This document shows, piece after piece, positions 24,201 through 33,845 of a stretch of 64,000 nt of DNA. Position numbers and translations under genes: made by a program. The first letter of the stretch is position 1. Each line of letters opens with the position of its first letter. The notes below the pieces were generated by a model. It saw only the letters and a program-made list of their open reading frames with translations, was not told where the DNA came from and did no database searches. The stretch covers positions 8,119,897-8,183,896 of the forward strand of contig NC_049995.1 of NCBI RefSeq assembly GCF_000003815.2, in the 5' to 3' direction. The stretch comes from Branchiostoma floridae (taxonomy: Eukaryota > Chordata > Leptocardii > Amphioxiformes > Branchiostomatidae).

Positions 24201-27200
24201 TAGATCGGTCGGAGCTCGCCGAATTCCAACATCGCCCGAGCTTCGGCTGTAATTTTCGCTGAAAAACTGCCCCTTCACAAATTGGTTGGGGCTTGGACGA
24301 CATCTATCCGACACTAATGATTATATATCCCCGATGGGGTAGCGTGTCTTTGACATTGGCTGAGATGATCATGAAAATCGACGAACCGGTAAAAAGCTAA
24401 TATTTGGATAAGCTTTAACTTCTGACTTTTGGGAAATATGTAGGGCATGAGTGAGTTGGACGGGCACCCTAAAAACTATCATTTTGCGATGGACCAATTT
24501 GCAATCCAAAATCTCATAAAAACTTCAAAAATCGTCGCCGAGTCCTGGCTGAAGTTAACGCAGCGCCCCGCATCGTCCGAAGCCCACGTAGTCGCCCAAA
24601 CTCCGACCATTCTCCGGCTGAAAATGCCCATTCGGAGCTCGTCGACAAGACGGCCAAGCTAAATTCTTGATTTGTGACTCCACTGAAGAGTAAAGCTTGA
24701 CTTTGTACGTCTGAAGGAAACAACTTTTTTTTTAATATGTCTCTGTGGTGCTCAGTGCAGTGGACGAGGGTCGACGGGCGAAAACTGCGCCTGCGTTTTT
24801 TAAAGATCCCCTGCTTCCCTGTAGTCGTATCAGTCTACTGGTATAAACTGTTTGTCTTGTACGTTTCGTATGTCTTTATTTTCATTGGATGTGTCAAGTT
24901 GGCAGGAGTGGGTTGGTGGGAGCTCGGCGGACAAGTAACCTGTCGTTGGTAGCTTGACACATATCTTTTTCATTCCTTTCTCTCTTGTATATTCTTTGAA
25001 ATGTTGACAAAACAAATGAAGAAAAAATCTCAGGTCTCTTTTGTCTAGTTTTCCTTCTTTTGTGATTTTGTTATACCCACTAGGTTAAGTGCAGGTAGTA
25101 CAAAATAATAGTTGACAAATGTAAACATACATTCAATGTTCAAAGATGGGGTATGTGTTCAATTTGTGCTTTGTATCTAATATTCACCGTAGCAGGCGCC
25201 TCTAATACTGTGCAATGGTTAAGTACGAACATGTAGCTCTTAGACAAGGAGGAAGGCGGGCATAATACAGAAGAAAAATTTTGGCGCGGTATTATTTTTG
25301 AGTTCGTGGTGAAAAAAACAACAACGGCGAAAATAAAACGAACGGGAATATTTTGTGCATTTACAGTAAATGCAGCAAGGACAAACCGCATTTTACTGAT
25401 CCGGCGACGGATCCTTTGATCTTCTTCGAGATTATGAGATTAAGTTCTTAAGAAACAGAGATCGTGTAGCCATGTAACTATCTACCGGTCTTGTATGATT
25501 GTGTTTTGCCGGTCTGTTAAACATTGACCTTTTTCTGACAACCGATCTTTCTGAAAGTCCACCCCCACCCCATAGACCCCGTAAAAACTCCAACAGTGTG
25601 CACCAGTTGAGCTGGGCGGGCAAGCAAAGCGTCTATCACCGCGAAGCTTCCTGTGAGTTCACGGTGAGAGTTGTTACCGGGCTGAGTTCACCAGCCCCAC
25701 ATAATTCGCGGTTCGGCTGCCATGCAGTTGTCTCGTCGGGTTGGGCGGGTCTTAATTACCAGTTCACACGAAAGTCGTCAACGCCAAAGGCCATGCACTC
25801 AATCGGCCACTTTGTGTCTCTGATCACTTGAAGATAACAACAACACTGGAGGCTTAGAAAAAAAGACTGCAATGATTTGTCTGATAGTGGTCTAACTAAC
25901 TGTACGTAGAATTTGATCAGTTCTAACATATTCTGTACCTTGAAATTGATAAGGAAACCCCTACTAAAGAAATAAGAACGCGAAAAAAGTTAGCTACGTA
26001 ACTTGATTAATAACAAATATTTGATAATTTGGCCTAATTATCGAGGGGATGTGCCTTTTGGGTGGTTTCTGTGCCCTTTGTGTCCTTTTCCATTGTTTTG
26101 AAATTGTTTTAAATTTTCTAAATGATATTAGATCGTTTGCATTTGGTAGCGAGGTGAAAAGCGTTCTGCTTCCTGAAATTAGCGTAATTTGTGGGCGGTT
26201 TTATAGGCTTTGACGTGTTAAGTGTCGTCGGAACCCCCTTGAAGCCCCTCCTTAATACGCAAGTGAGGAAGCAAGGTCACTTGTTGCCGGGCTAGGTTGA
26301 TCTGGTGCACAAAATTACAGCTTGACCTTTTTATGTCACCTTTCAGACAACACACCCTCCCACTCCACCTCTATTGTTATGTGTTCTCCTGTCTTAAATT
26401 GGTAGAGATATACGGGCGCTGGCGTAGGAAGACAAAAAATGATAGGGGGCACTTGTGTCTCAAAACAAACAAAAAATATTTTTGATCAAGAGCACGTTTA
26501 CTAAATACCAAACATACCGAACAATACAAGCTCTGTTGTCTGTCACGAAAAAGGTCATAAAATTCTTGTCGACGGTCGTGTTTTTTTGTAGTCAAAATCA
26601 AAGCCCAGTAGTTAAAATTCTACGACCAAAACGACTGAACTACTGATGTGACCATACCCTGGCTTCTTTTTAGAATCCGGAGGGTTGTTTTAGAAGCAAA
26701 CTGGTTTCTTGTAGAATCTAGGGGGTTCTTTTTAGAATCTAGAGGGTTCTGTTAAAATCTAGATCATTTTACAATCAAGGGGTACTTTTGGAATCTAGAG
26801 GGTTCTTTAAGAATCTAGAGGGTTCTTTTGAATTTTTTAAAAACAAAGTTGCTTGTTTTAGAATCTAGACGGTTCTTTCTTGAATCTAGAGGGTTCTTTT
26901 AAGAATCTTCAGGGTCCTTTTGGAACCTAGAGAGTTCTTTTAGAAACAAACCAGTAACTTTTAGAATGTAGAGGGTTTTTCTCTAGAATCTAGAGGGTTC
27001 TGTTAAAATCTGTGTGGTTCTTTTTAGAATCTTGAGGGTATTTTTAGTATGTAGGGCGTTCTTTTTAAACTTAAGAAAAATGGTTGATTTTAGAATCGAA
27101 TTGACTCGTTCCTGTGGAAGGTTCTTGTAGAATGTATCGAGCGTTATCTTAGAATCTAGAGTGTTTGTTTATAGTTAAGAGGTTTATTTTAGAATTTCGA

Positions 27201-30200
27201 GGGCTTTTTAGAATATCTACAGTTTTCTTTAGCATCAAAAAGCTTTTGCTTATTAGATATGTAGCTACAACACCACCCCTAAGGGCCAAAATGCAAAGTA
27301 CGTAGTATTTGAGTAGCATTAAGTCCACATGTACAGTGATCTGTTCTTGCGGATGTCACATTGTCTTTGGTATTCTCGTTGTGCATTTACCGTATGATGA
27401 TTAGGGCACGTTTACACCTGATGAGTTTTGTTTCGCATATTCTGTCTCATTCAAAGTTTGCGGTCATTTTTTTTTGTAGGGTAGGTCAAAACTGAAAAGT
27501 AATTTCTTTGCCGCAAACTTTAGTAATTACCAAAGCTAAAGAATGATATTACGCAACTCGATTTGAATATACGTACACGTGTGGACGGGCCCCAACGCAA
27601 TGACGCATGTACCCTGAAGGTACACATTCCTCGGTAAACGTTCTCTGTCCAGAGACGCTACCTTAGCATGGCTGCAACCTATCCTTCATAAAAAAAGTCC
27701 ATCATTTATGAAATAAGTTATAAAAACTTTGCATAACTGTCATATTTGTGTTGACGTGACCTCCTTTGAGTCCTATATTCACTAATGCGTAACAATTGTT
27801 TTGCTCGTTTTGTTCATGTCACTTGATGGGCAAACTTTTATTTTCACTGGCTGGGGGGGGGGCGGCGCTAGTACGCCTTTATCCGTTGGGTAACCTATAT
27901 CCGTTGCTTTTAAAAACAGGGTATTTGGGGACACGTAGACAGATGTTGGTTTAGATTTAACAATATTTTCAGGATATTGCAGTTTAATACTTCCACCCGT
28001 CAAGTTGATATCATAAATACTTTTTAAAAACAACGGATATAGGTTACCCCGCGGATAAAGGTGAACTAGTGTTACCAGGACAGTAGTAACAAACCGTTTT
28101 AGAGAAAATTCGCGCCACAAAAAAATAAAGAAGATGTTGGCGATAACAACCTTGTCAACAGTAGGGCCAGCCGTCGAACTGGTTCATTACGATATGACCT
28201 TTCGATCATAATTATTTTGGGGAGGGGGGCATTGTTCGTGTAACGCCATTTACAAAAGCTGAAAATGATGCGCTTATTTTTTTTGTAAATAATGGAAATT
28301 CTATGGAAAGTGTGTACTGAAATCGACAAAAGTTATGAGAGAGGGTAGCGTGACTTCTCGGAACCAATCAGCGCCTTTCTGAGAATACACGTCACACAAG
28401 GTGCAGCCTACGTCATCCAAATGGGGGGGGGGGGGGGTCAGTTATTCCTCTATTAGTTCTAACTTTATTTTCATATCTTCTAACGCCCTCCGGGAAGTTA
28501 TTGTGTAAACTAACCTATTTGTGACGTCTCAGAGTATCCCATGATCACTTTTCTCCATGCCTTCATCAATTACTAAGATTTGTGTCTTTTTTCTTCTAAA
28601 ATCATGCTATTTATCTTATGGATCATATTCAATTGGTAGAGTCTTTGGTCATACAAATCAAAATTTCGTCGCAGTGTTTTCCATTCAATGGAAAGTGGGC
28701 TTGGAACTAGATAACGATACGTACCCCGCTCAAATGCCATGAGGAATATGGGTGGAGCTTTTTGCTTAAATCGACAGAGGGTGCTCTTGCACCGTCCAAT
28801 TTGAGTCGGTCTGCATTTCGCGGAAGAAGACGGAGTGTACGTACCTTTAACGTCAGCACCCAAACAAGGGATAGGCGGGGCAAGGCAGTACACACATTTT
28901 CGAATGTTTCGAATGTAATGAAAACCACCGCGAACATTTCTGTATTAACGTATTATAATTTATGATGACAATGAATTGACGTTGCTTTCTTGCTACGTTT
29001 TTTTCAGGACTTACGTTGGTTTTGCTCTTGCTCTTGCTGTCCTGTTCATCGCAAGTCCAGTGGAAGGAGGAAAGAAACGTACGTTGGCGCTATTTCTATT
29101 TATCGCACTGTTTCATGTATTCTCTCTTTGCTTACGTGGATAATATATGTGACGTTATATGTTGACGAAAATGTGTACCAAGAACTAAACTTTGGAGTCT
29201 AGGGGGTTGTCTTTAGAATACAGAGATATCGTTTAAGAATGCAGAGGGTTCCTTGTAGAATGTGGTGGGTTCTTTCTAGAATCTAATTATTTGTCAGAAT
29301 CTAGAGATGTATTTCAGAGGTTAACGTTGTTTTTATTATCTAAAATGGACTCCGTTTCTTAGAATCAAGAGGGTTCTGTTATTTGGGAAGGGGTTCTTTT
29401 TAGTTCGGTTTTTTAGGATGCAGTGTATTATCTTTAGAATCTTGTTCTTTTCTTATAATCGAGAGAATAAGGTCTTTTCAGACAGTAAATGGCTCTTTTT
29501 ATGATCTGAAAGATTCTTTTTAGGATGTAAAATGCTATTTTTAGATCAACATAGTTCTTTTCTGGATTTATAAATGGCTTTTTTTAAAAATCTAATGGGT
29601 TCTTTTTAGAATCTAAAGGGTTTCTTTTGGGTTCTAATAGGAATATACTAGCCTGGGTACCATCCGGATAGTAGTTCGCTCCTATGTTCGCTTCACAGAG
29701 AAGCGACTGTATATAGTGTATAATGAATGTCAGAGCTAGAAGCGACTGTATATAGTATATAATGAACGTCGGAGCGAACTACTTTCCGGATGGTACCCAG
29801 GCTCGGAATATACAGGGTCCTATTAGGAATATAATTGAATGATTGTACACTTTCGCCCAACCGATCGAGCTAAGTACAGGTCACAACAAGTCAAAACATA
29901 TATACATATAAAAGTATCACAAATCTAGTCTAACACAAAAGTTCGGCTTCTTCTCGCTTCTTGGTAATAGTGAAAATGTAGGACTGTATGGGTTTAGCTA
30001 TGGTTGGTTTGTCAAAACGCATGAAGAATATAAACTTGTCAGTGCTACTCATGTGTCTAAAATGAGGGAATCTACTTTCTATGTAACTAAATAAAGTATT
30101 TCTATCATTGACATACATATCACAATCAACAGTGAAGTGCACTTCATCTTCTACTATGTATAGAGGGTTCCTCATACATGCCAATGTTGATAATGATATT

Positions 30201-32114
30201 TTCCCCCATACAGCACAATGCAGTGCTATGGTTTATCCTAATGTTGACTGCACCAGCTGCACGTACAATAATGCTCCTGTAGCAACGGCTTCAACGTACA
30301 AGAAGAAGACCATCTGCACCTGTGAATGCGATTTTGGCTGCGTGAGAAGCAGCGGCAAAGCAGTGAGGGAGTGTAAAATCAGGCCTAGGCGTTGGAGCCC
30401 CTCCCCCAGACTTGAGTGCAGTTGTAAGTAAAACTAGTTAATTCTCCTTCATCCGCGGGGTAACCTATATCCGTTGTTGGATTAACTCCGGTCTTTGGGC
30501 GCTACCATTTTGTGTATGATGGGAAGGGATGTTGCGAAATCTGATATGTTAAAGATGACGTGGGATGTTATGAGCATGTTGCTGCGGTCTTGTGAACTTT
30601 TGTTATACACCGAAAACCTCATGTGCATTGTATACTACACTGAACGACCTGTCACACCTAACCTTTACATGTCTCGTTGTAAGCGTCGAGGATGGCTCTA
30701 CCGTATGTGGTGGTGCAACACTGTTATTAAATACCATTTTATTACTCTGTTCATTAGGCAGGTCTTGTGCCGGTCCACCGACACCACCCTTCGACTACAC
30801 ATCTAGTGACTGCACCGGGGGACCATTTGGTTTCGGCACTATCTGTACGTTCGAATGTCCGGCCACCCACACTGTTACAGTCCCAGACGAAAACAGGCAG
30901 CACTACTGTGAGGACGGTAGATGGGTGCCTCATGGGAACGTACTAGATGGATGCGGTGAGTACTGTACCTTATTTATAGCTAAATGATGATCATAAAATG
31001 CACCTAGGTAGCCAGTGAAACGCTCCACCTTACTACTCCAGGTCCAGTATATGACCGGCCTCCTAGAAGAGAGGTCAGTTATTATTTTACAACCCCAGAC
31101 AGCAGAGTTTGTTACACAGACTACTACAATGCTTTTGAAAGAAAATACTCCATAGAGGTCGAAATGACTTTTTTTTTATTATTCTAAATAACACTTGTTC
31201 TCCATTTCATAGCTCTAAATGGAGGATGGTCTGACTGGGTGGATGGCGGATGTAGCGTGACCTGCGGCAGCGGCACCCAGACCCAGACCCGTACCTGCGA
31301 CAACCCGACACCCGAAGCAGGAGGCGCTGAGTGCACCCGGGAGGACAGCACAATGACGACATCGGCAGACAGGGTTGAGACCAAATCGGGCGTCGCATGC
31401 GATTTGGCTCCCTGTCCTCCGGTGGATGGAGGATGGTCCGACTGGGTGGATGGCGCATGTAGCGTGACCTGCGGCGGCGGCATGTACACCCGTACCCGTG
31501 ACTGCAACAACCCCGCACCCGCAAACGGAGGCGCTGAGTGCACGCTGGAGGACGGCACAATGACGGCAGAGGGTGACAGGACTGAGACCGTGGAATCCGG
31601 ATGCAACGAGGACGCCTGCCCGACCGGAGAAGTGCCTACGGTGTTGCCGACAGGAAGTGAGAAAGAATTTTGTCTTCGAATTCAGTCAGGCCCCTTTTCA
31701 CTGGACATCATATATTAGGCCCATTTTCTATCCTTGAGCGATAATTTGCATGGCATATATATATATTGTATCAGAAATCTGAAATCATTAACGATCCAAC
31801 GCTAGTTTACCTTTAACCTCGGGGTAACTTTTATCCGTTGCATTTAAAAACACGGTGTTTAGGGATACACACGGTAGTTTTAAATACGCACAGTAGTTTT
31901 AAATAGCAATATTCTCAAAATATAACAGTTTGAAACCAAGAACCATGTTTTTAAATACAACGGATATTGGTTACCCCATGGTTTAAGGTGAGCTAGGGTT
32001 ACATGCAATGAGATATCTTTCCAACATTGTCACGCTTAAAGGTGAAGGAGATTTTGGTGAAATGCAACTCTCGTTACTATCATTTGTTCGTTTTTTTTTC
32101 TTCCAGGCGCTTGA
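21210..32114 (+). CDS. Gene B: secreted sushi-like/sushi/TSP1-TSP1 modular protein, 311 aa (6 exons)
   Basis: Joining 21,210-21,214, 29,008-29,078, 30,214-30,423, 30,758-30,955, 31,213-31,656 and 32,107-32,114 gives a 936-nt frame from ATG to TGA. Residues 1-22 are a signal peptide (MRTYVGFALALAVLFIASP). Modules follow: degenerate sushi-like (26-95), sushi (96-161) and two thrombospondin type 1 repeats (about 163-305), then a Pro/Thr tail. Each TSP1 repeat has WSDW, a tryptophan C-mannosylation context, and CSVTCG, the O-fucosylation consensus; both are known properties of the family. No membrane span, so secreted. It shares exon plan, intron phases and tail motif with gene A. Candidate roles are matrix binding or humoral recognition; neither is shown by the sequence. 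Confidence 0.83.
21215..23240. other. Gene B intron 1, left part
   Basis: No exon recognised. Short local palindromes occur (for example TTTTGAGGGACAAAATCTC around 22,395-22,435). Confidence 0.4.
23335..23702. mobile_element. Non-autonomous DNA element with AGGGTTGTAGCCAGC ends
   Basis: The left end AGGGTTGTAGCCAGC and right end GCTGGCTACAACC are inverted repeats. The internal stretch ACTATTTCCTGCATTTTGAGG is close to GCTATTTCCTGCTTTTTGAGG inside the element at 62,459-62,743, so the two belong to one family. Confidence 0.75.
23703..26660. other. Gene B intron 1, central part
   Basis: Contains the dispersed repeat copy at about 24,965-25,085 and two related blocks (TTCACACGAAGACTGTCAACG near 24,110 and TTCACACGAAAGTCGTCAACG near 25,762). 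No exon is supported; reading frames here have no domain features. Confidence 0.4.
26661..27240. repeat. TTTTAGAATCTAGAGGGTTCT minisatellite, block 1
   Basis: Degenerate tandem array with a unit of about 20-21 bp. Many units carry the palindrome TCTAGA followed by GGGTTCTTT. It lies in gene B intron 1. A second block of the same unit lies in intron 2, on the other side of exon 2. Confidence 0.85.
27241..27863. other. Gene B intron 1, between satellite and MITE
   Basis: Unique-looking sequence with no exon or repeat recognised. Confidence 0.4.
27864..28075. mobile_element. 'TTTATCCGCGGGGTAACC' foldback MITE, copy 2
   Basis: Good copy with both ends: GCCTTTATCCGTTGGGTAAC at left, ACGGATATAGGTTACCCCGC and GGATAAAGGTGAACTAG at right. 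A long inner palindrome (CAATATTTTCAGGATATTG) marks its centre. Confidence 0.88.
28076..29007. other. Gene B intron 1, right end
   Basis: Includes a run of 16 G at 28,423-28,438. Reading frames on both strands around 28,570-28,960 have no recognisable domain and no matching splice context, so no gene is called. Confidence 0.4.
29008..29078 (+). CDS. Gene B exon 2: signal-peptide exon
   Basis: Acceptor TTTTTTTCAG, donor GTACGT. Encodes the rest of the signal peptide (TYVGFALALAVLFIASPVEG) and GKK. Phase 2 in, phase 1 out, as in gene A exon 2. Confidence 0.82.
29193..29648. repeat. TAGAATCTAGAGGGTTCTTT minisatellite, block 2
   Basis: Same degenerate 20-21-bp unit as 26,661-27,240, here in gene B intron 2. 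The array is interrupted by the foldback element at 29,649-29,804 and resumes for a short stretch to about 29,836. Confidence 0.8.
29649..29804. mobile_element. Foldback MITE (AGCCTGGGTACCATCCGG ends), 156 bp, with target duplication
   Basis: The left arm AGCCTGGGTACCATCCGGA...GTAGTTCGCTCC pairs with the right arm GGAGCGAACTACTTTCCGGATGG...CCCAGGCT. The direct repeat GGAATATAC flanks it at 29,640-29,648 and 29,805-29,813, a likely target-site duplication of 8-9 bp as made by hAT-type elements. An AGAAGCGACTGTATATAGT unit is repeated in its middle. Confidence 0.88.
29844..30190 (-). mobile_element. LINE reverse-transcriptase C-terminal fragment (minus strand)
   Basis: On the minus strand, 30,184 down to 29,930 encodes VEDEVHFTVDCDMYVNDRN and a downstream Lys/Arg-rich tail. 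This is the same post-RT zinc-knuckle-like region as at 7,355-7,597 (IEDVYHFIVDC...). Only the end of the element is present. Its 5' side stops about 25 bp before the acceptor of gene B exon 3. Confidence 0.75.
30214..30423 (+). CDS. Gene B exon 3: degenerate sushi-like module
   Basis: Acceptor CCCCATACAG, donor GTAAGT, phase 1-1, 210 nt. Cysteine-rich (CTSC, then CTCECDFGC, then Cys and a terminal Cys after a Trp). GCVRSSGKA matches GCVRSAKKG of gene A exon 3. Confidence 0.85.
30432..30478. mobile_element. 'TTTATCCGCGGGGTAACC' MITE, end fragment
   Basis: Only one terminal arm (CATCCGCGGGGTAACCTATA and CCGTTG) survives, 8 bp after the donor of gene B exon 3. Confidence 0.75.
30758..30955 (+). 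CDS. Gene B exon 4: sushi (CCP) module
   Basis: Acceptor TTCATTAG, donor GTGAGT, phase 1-1, 198 nt, the same length as gene A exon 4. Key residues: CRSC at the start, FGTICTFEC in the middle, then Cys, DGRW and a final Cys. The acceptor was chosen over a CAG 4 nt downstream because it restores Cys-Arg-Ser-Cys and keeps the phase. Confidence 0.88.
31213..31656 (+). CDS. Gene B exon 5: two thrombospondin type 1 repeats
   Basis: Acceptor TTTCATAG, donor GTGAGA, phase 1-1, 444 nt. Two TSP1 repeats begin at about 31,221 and 31,425. Each has GGWSDWVDG, CSVTCG and six cysteines ending in APC or DAC. They are very similar to each other (a recent internal duplication) and GC-rich compared with the flanking introns. 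PTGEVPTVLPTG follows. Confidence 0.93.
31799..32002. mobile_element. 'TTTATCCGCGGGGTAACC' foldback MITE, copy in gene B intron 5
   Basis: ACGCTAGTTTACCTTTAACC at left, ACGGATATTGGTTACCCC and GGTGAGCTAGGGTTAC at right, with ACGGTAGTTTTAAATA repeated near the centre. It ends about 100 bp upstream of the last exon. Confidence 0.82.
32107..32114 (+). CDS. Gene B exon 6 (coding part, 8 nt, stop)
   Basis: Acceptor TCTTCCAG after a long T-run; completes Ser, adds Ala, then TGA. Phase agrees with exon 5. An alternative is read-through past 31,656 to the stop near 31,716, which would add about 20 residues. Confidence 0.6.
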
Positions 32115-33630
32115 GCGGTATGACTGCTTGACTGACCAAACGAGCACCAAGAGGACGAGTGTCATATTCAACCAGAAGAAACAGTAGAACCCTTTCCCTC
32201 AAGCTAAGAGTTAACAAAAGTATCTGTCGCTACTACGGACGAACAGATCATCCTTTTGCATAGTTTGTTTCGCATCTTCAAAATATGATTAGGGGGGCTA
32301 TTCAAATAGTTTATAAAATAAGATGCAACTCATAGCTACACTAAAGCGATGTAATCGTATTCTATCATATAATCTTTTCTTTCATATGACGTTCTTTGAG
32401 TATTATGACGTAGAAATGTCATAAGGGTTATAAATGTTAATGCACTTTTTTAGATATCTCTGTTAATTGTGCAATGAATGGCAAGAACTCGAAATAACGC
32501 TTGTTGATAACAGTGATAGAATAGAAGTTTATAGTAAACTATACGCTCAGCCTCCTTAGTGCAATCTCTCACTCCTTTGTCCGTCCCTTATATGGTCATT
32601 TTGACCTCGCCGTTTTCGGTCACGTTTGCTTTACCTCCAGCGTTTTTTTTCCTGTTAGCATATCAATTCTTATCATAACCACTACCAAATACCATTTGTT
32701 TATGGTCAATAGACCAACTCCAGAGCCCCACTGTCCTTCGTCAAAACGTAACATGCAAATTACGAACTTAGAAAATGCAAATATTTCATTGGTCATACCG
32801 CAGATTGGCATTCCCATGAATCTGTTAGACTGCTTTCGGTGATGAGGATATCAGTATTCATAATAATTTACATAATATAAGTATAAAAATATATGTAGAT
32901 CCTTACATATAAAGATATATAACGTTATAGAAATATATAGCAATGATCACAGTGAATTTGTTACTTGCGAATTGGTTCTCTAGTACAGTTTTTACGTCCA
33001 AATTATCAGGCCGAATGGAAAGAAAAGAATGATTATTCAAATTCATATTCAAGATGTCATTTTGAAAGGAAACAAAAACAGTCAAGAAAACAAACCGAAG
33101 ACACAAAAAGTCAGATTTATGAACTGTTTGATCTTGCATTAGGCTGGTTCGCACCAAATCATCCAATGGGCACGACTCATGTAGGTCATTTGCATAGTTG
33201 TGGCCTAATTTGCATGTTCAGGACACGTCACCCTAAGCGACATCTTTGCTCAAACCTAGGAGGCCATTATAACTTTATAACTCCCTTCAGAGAAAACAAA
33301 TTATCCCTAAAGCACTATGAAATGTTCAACCATTTGGCAAAAAAATGATTAAGAAAACATCCACCCATTGTCTTTGGACTCATATCTAAATTCAAGAACG
33401 ACAAAATTTATGTTGAACCAACTATTATTTCGAAACTATATTATACCGTTAGAGATGCTATTACCGAATTATAGTAATATTTTTTTGCAATATATACAAC
33501 ATATATTAGAAATACAATACAAATAGTATATGATATACAGGTGCGCTTGGCATGCTTCGAAATCATAGCAATGAAATTATTATCATCGGTACCAAAGAAT
33601 AAAACTGCAATAACAGAGTCATATTATATC
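32115..33630. other. Probable gene B 3' UTR and spacer
   Basis: AT-rich, no further exon. AATAAA at 33,599-33,604 is a possible polyadenylation signal. Two ATTTGCAT octamers lie near 33,187 and 33,209. Confidence 0.35.
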
Positions 33631-33845
33631 TAACGCTAGTTCACCTTTATCTGCGAGGTGACCTATATCCCTTGTATTTAAAGACAGGGTTTTTAGGGAT
33701 ATCAAGTCGATGGACGGTGGTTTAAAACTGAAATATTGTGAAAATATTGTAATTTGAAACCACCCATAAACTTCATATTCCTAAATACCCTGTTTTTAAA
33801 TACAACGGACATAAGTTACCCCGCGGATAAAGGTGAAGTAGGTTG
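33631..33845. mobile_element. 'TTTATCCGCGGGGTAACC' foldback MITE, near-complete copy
   Basis: AACGCTAGTTCACCTTTATC at left and TTACCCCGCGGATAAAGGTG at right. The arms continue inward (CAGGGTTTTTAGGGATATCA against the matching right arm) to a palindromic AAATATTGTGAAAATATTGT centre. Confidence 0.9.

Noticed and set aside
24180-24720. Possible CG-rich promoter or exon in gene B intron 1
   Set aside because: Composition alone; no ATG exon with a donor, and parts recur near 25,740, suggesting a repeat.
27782-28120. Minus-strand frame with a [10 protein letters not shown] peptide, similar to one at 43,830-44,060
   Set aside because: The shared peptide is the translation of the MITE terminal repeat, not a protein family.
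31184-31606. Antisense reading frames of 117-140 codons over the TSP1 exon
   Set aside because: Shadows of the GC-rich TSP1 coding strand; the plus strand has the Cys/Trp pattern and splice sites.
32965-33348. A 127-codon plus-strand frame
   Set aside because: Composition is that of AT-rich non-coding DNA; no domain, no Kozak or splice support, lies in the probable gene B 3' flank.
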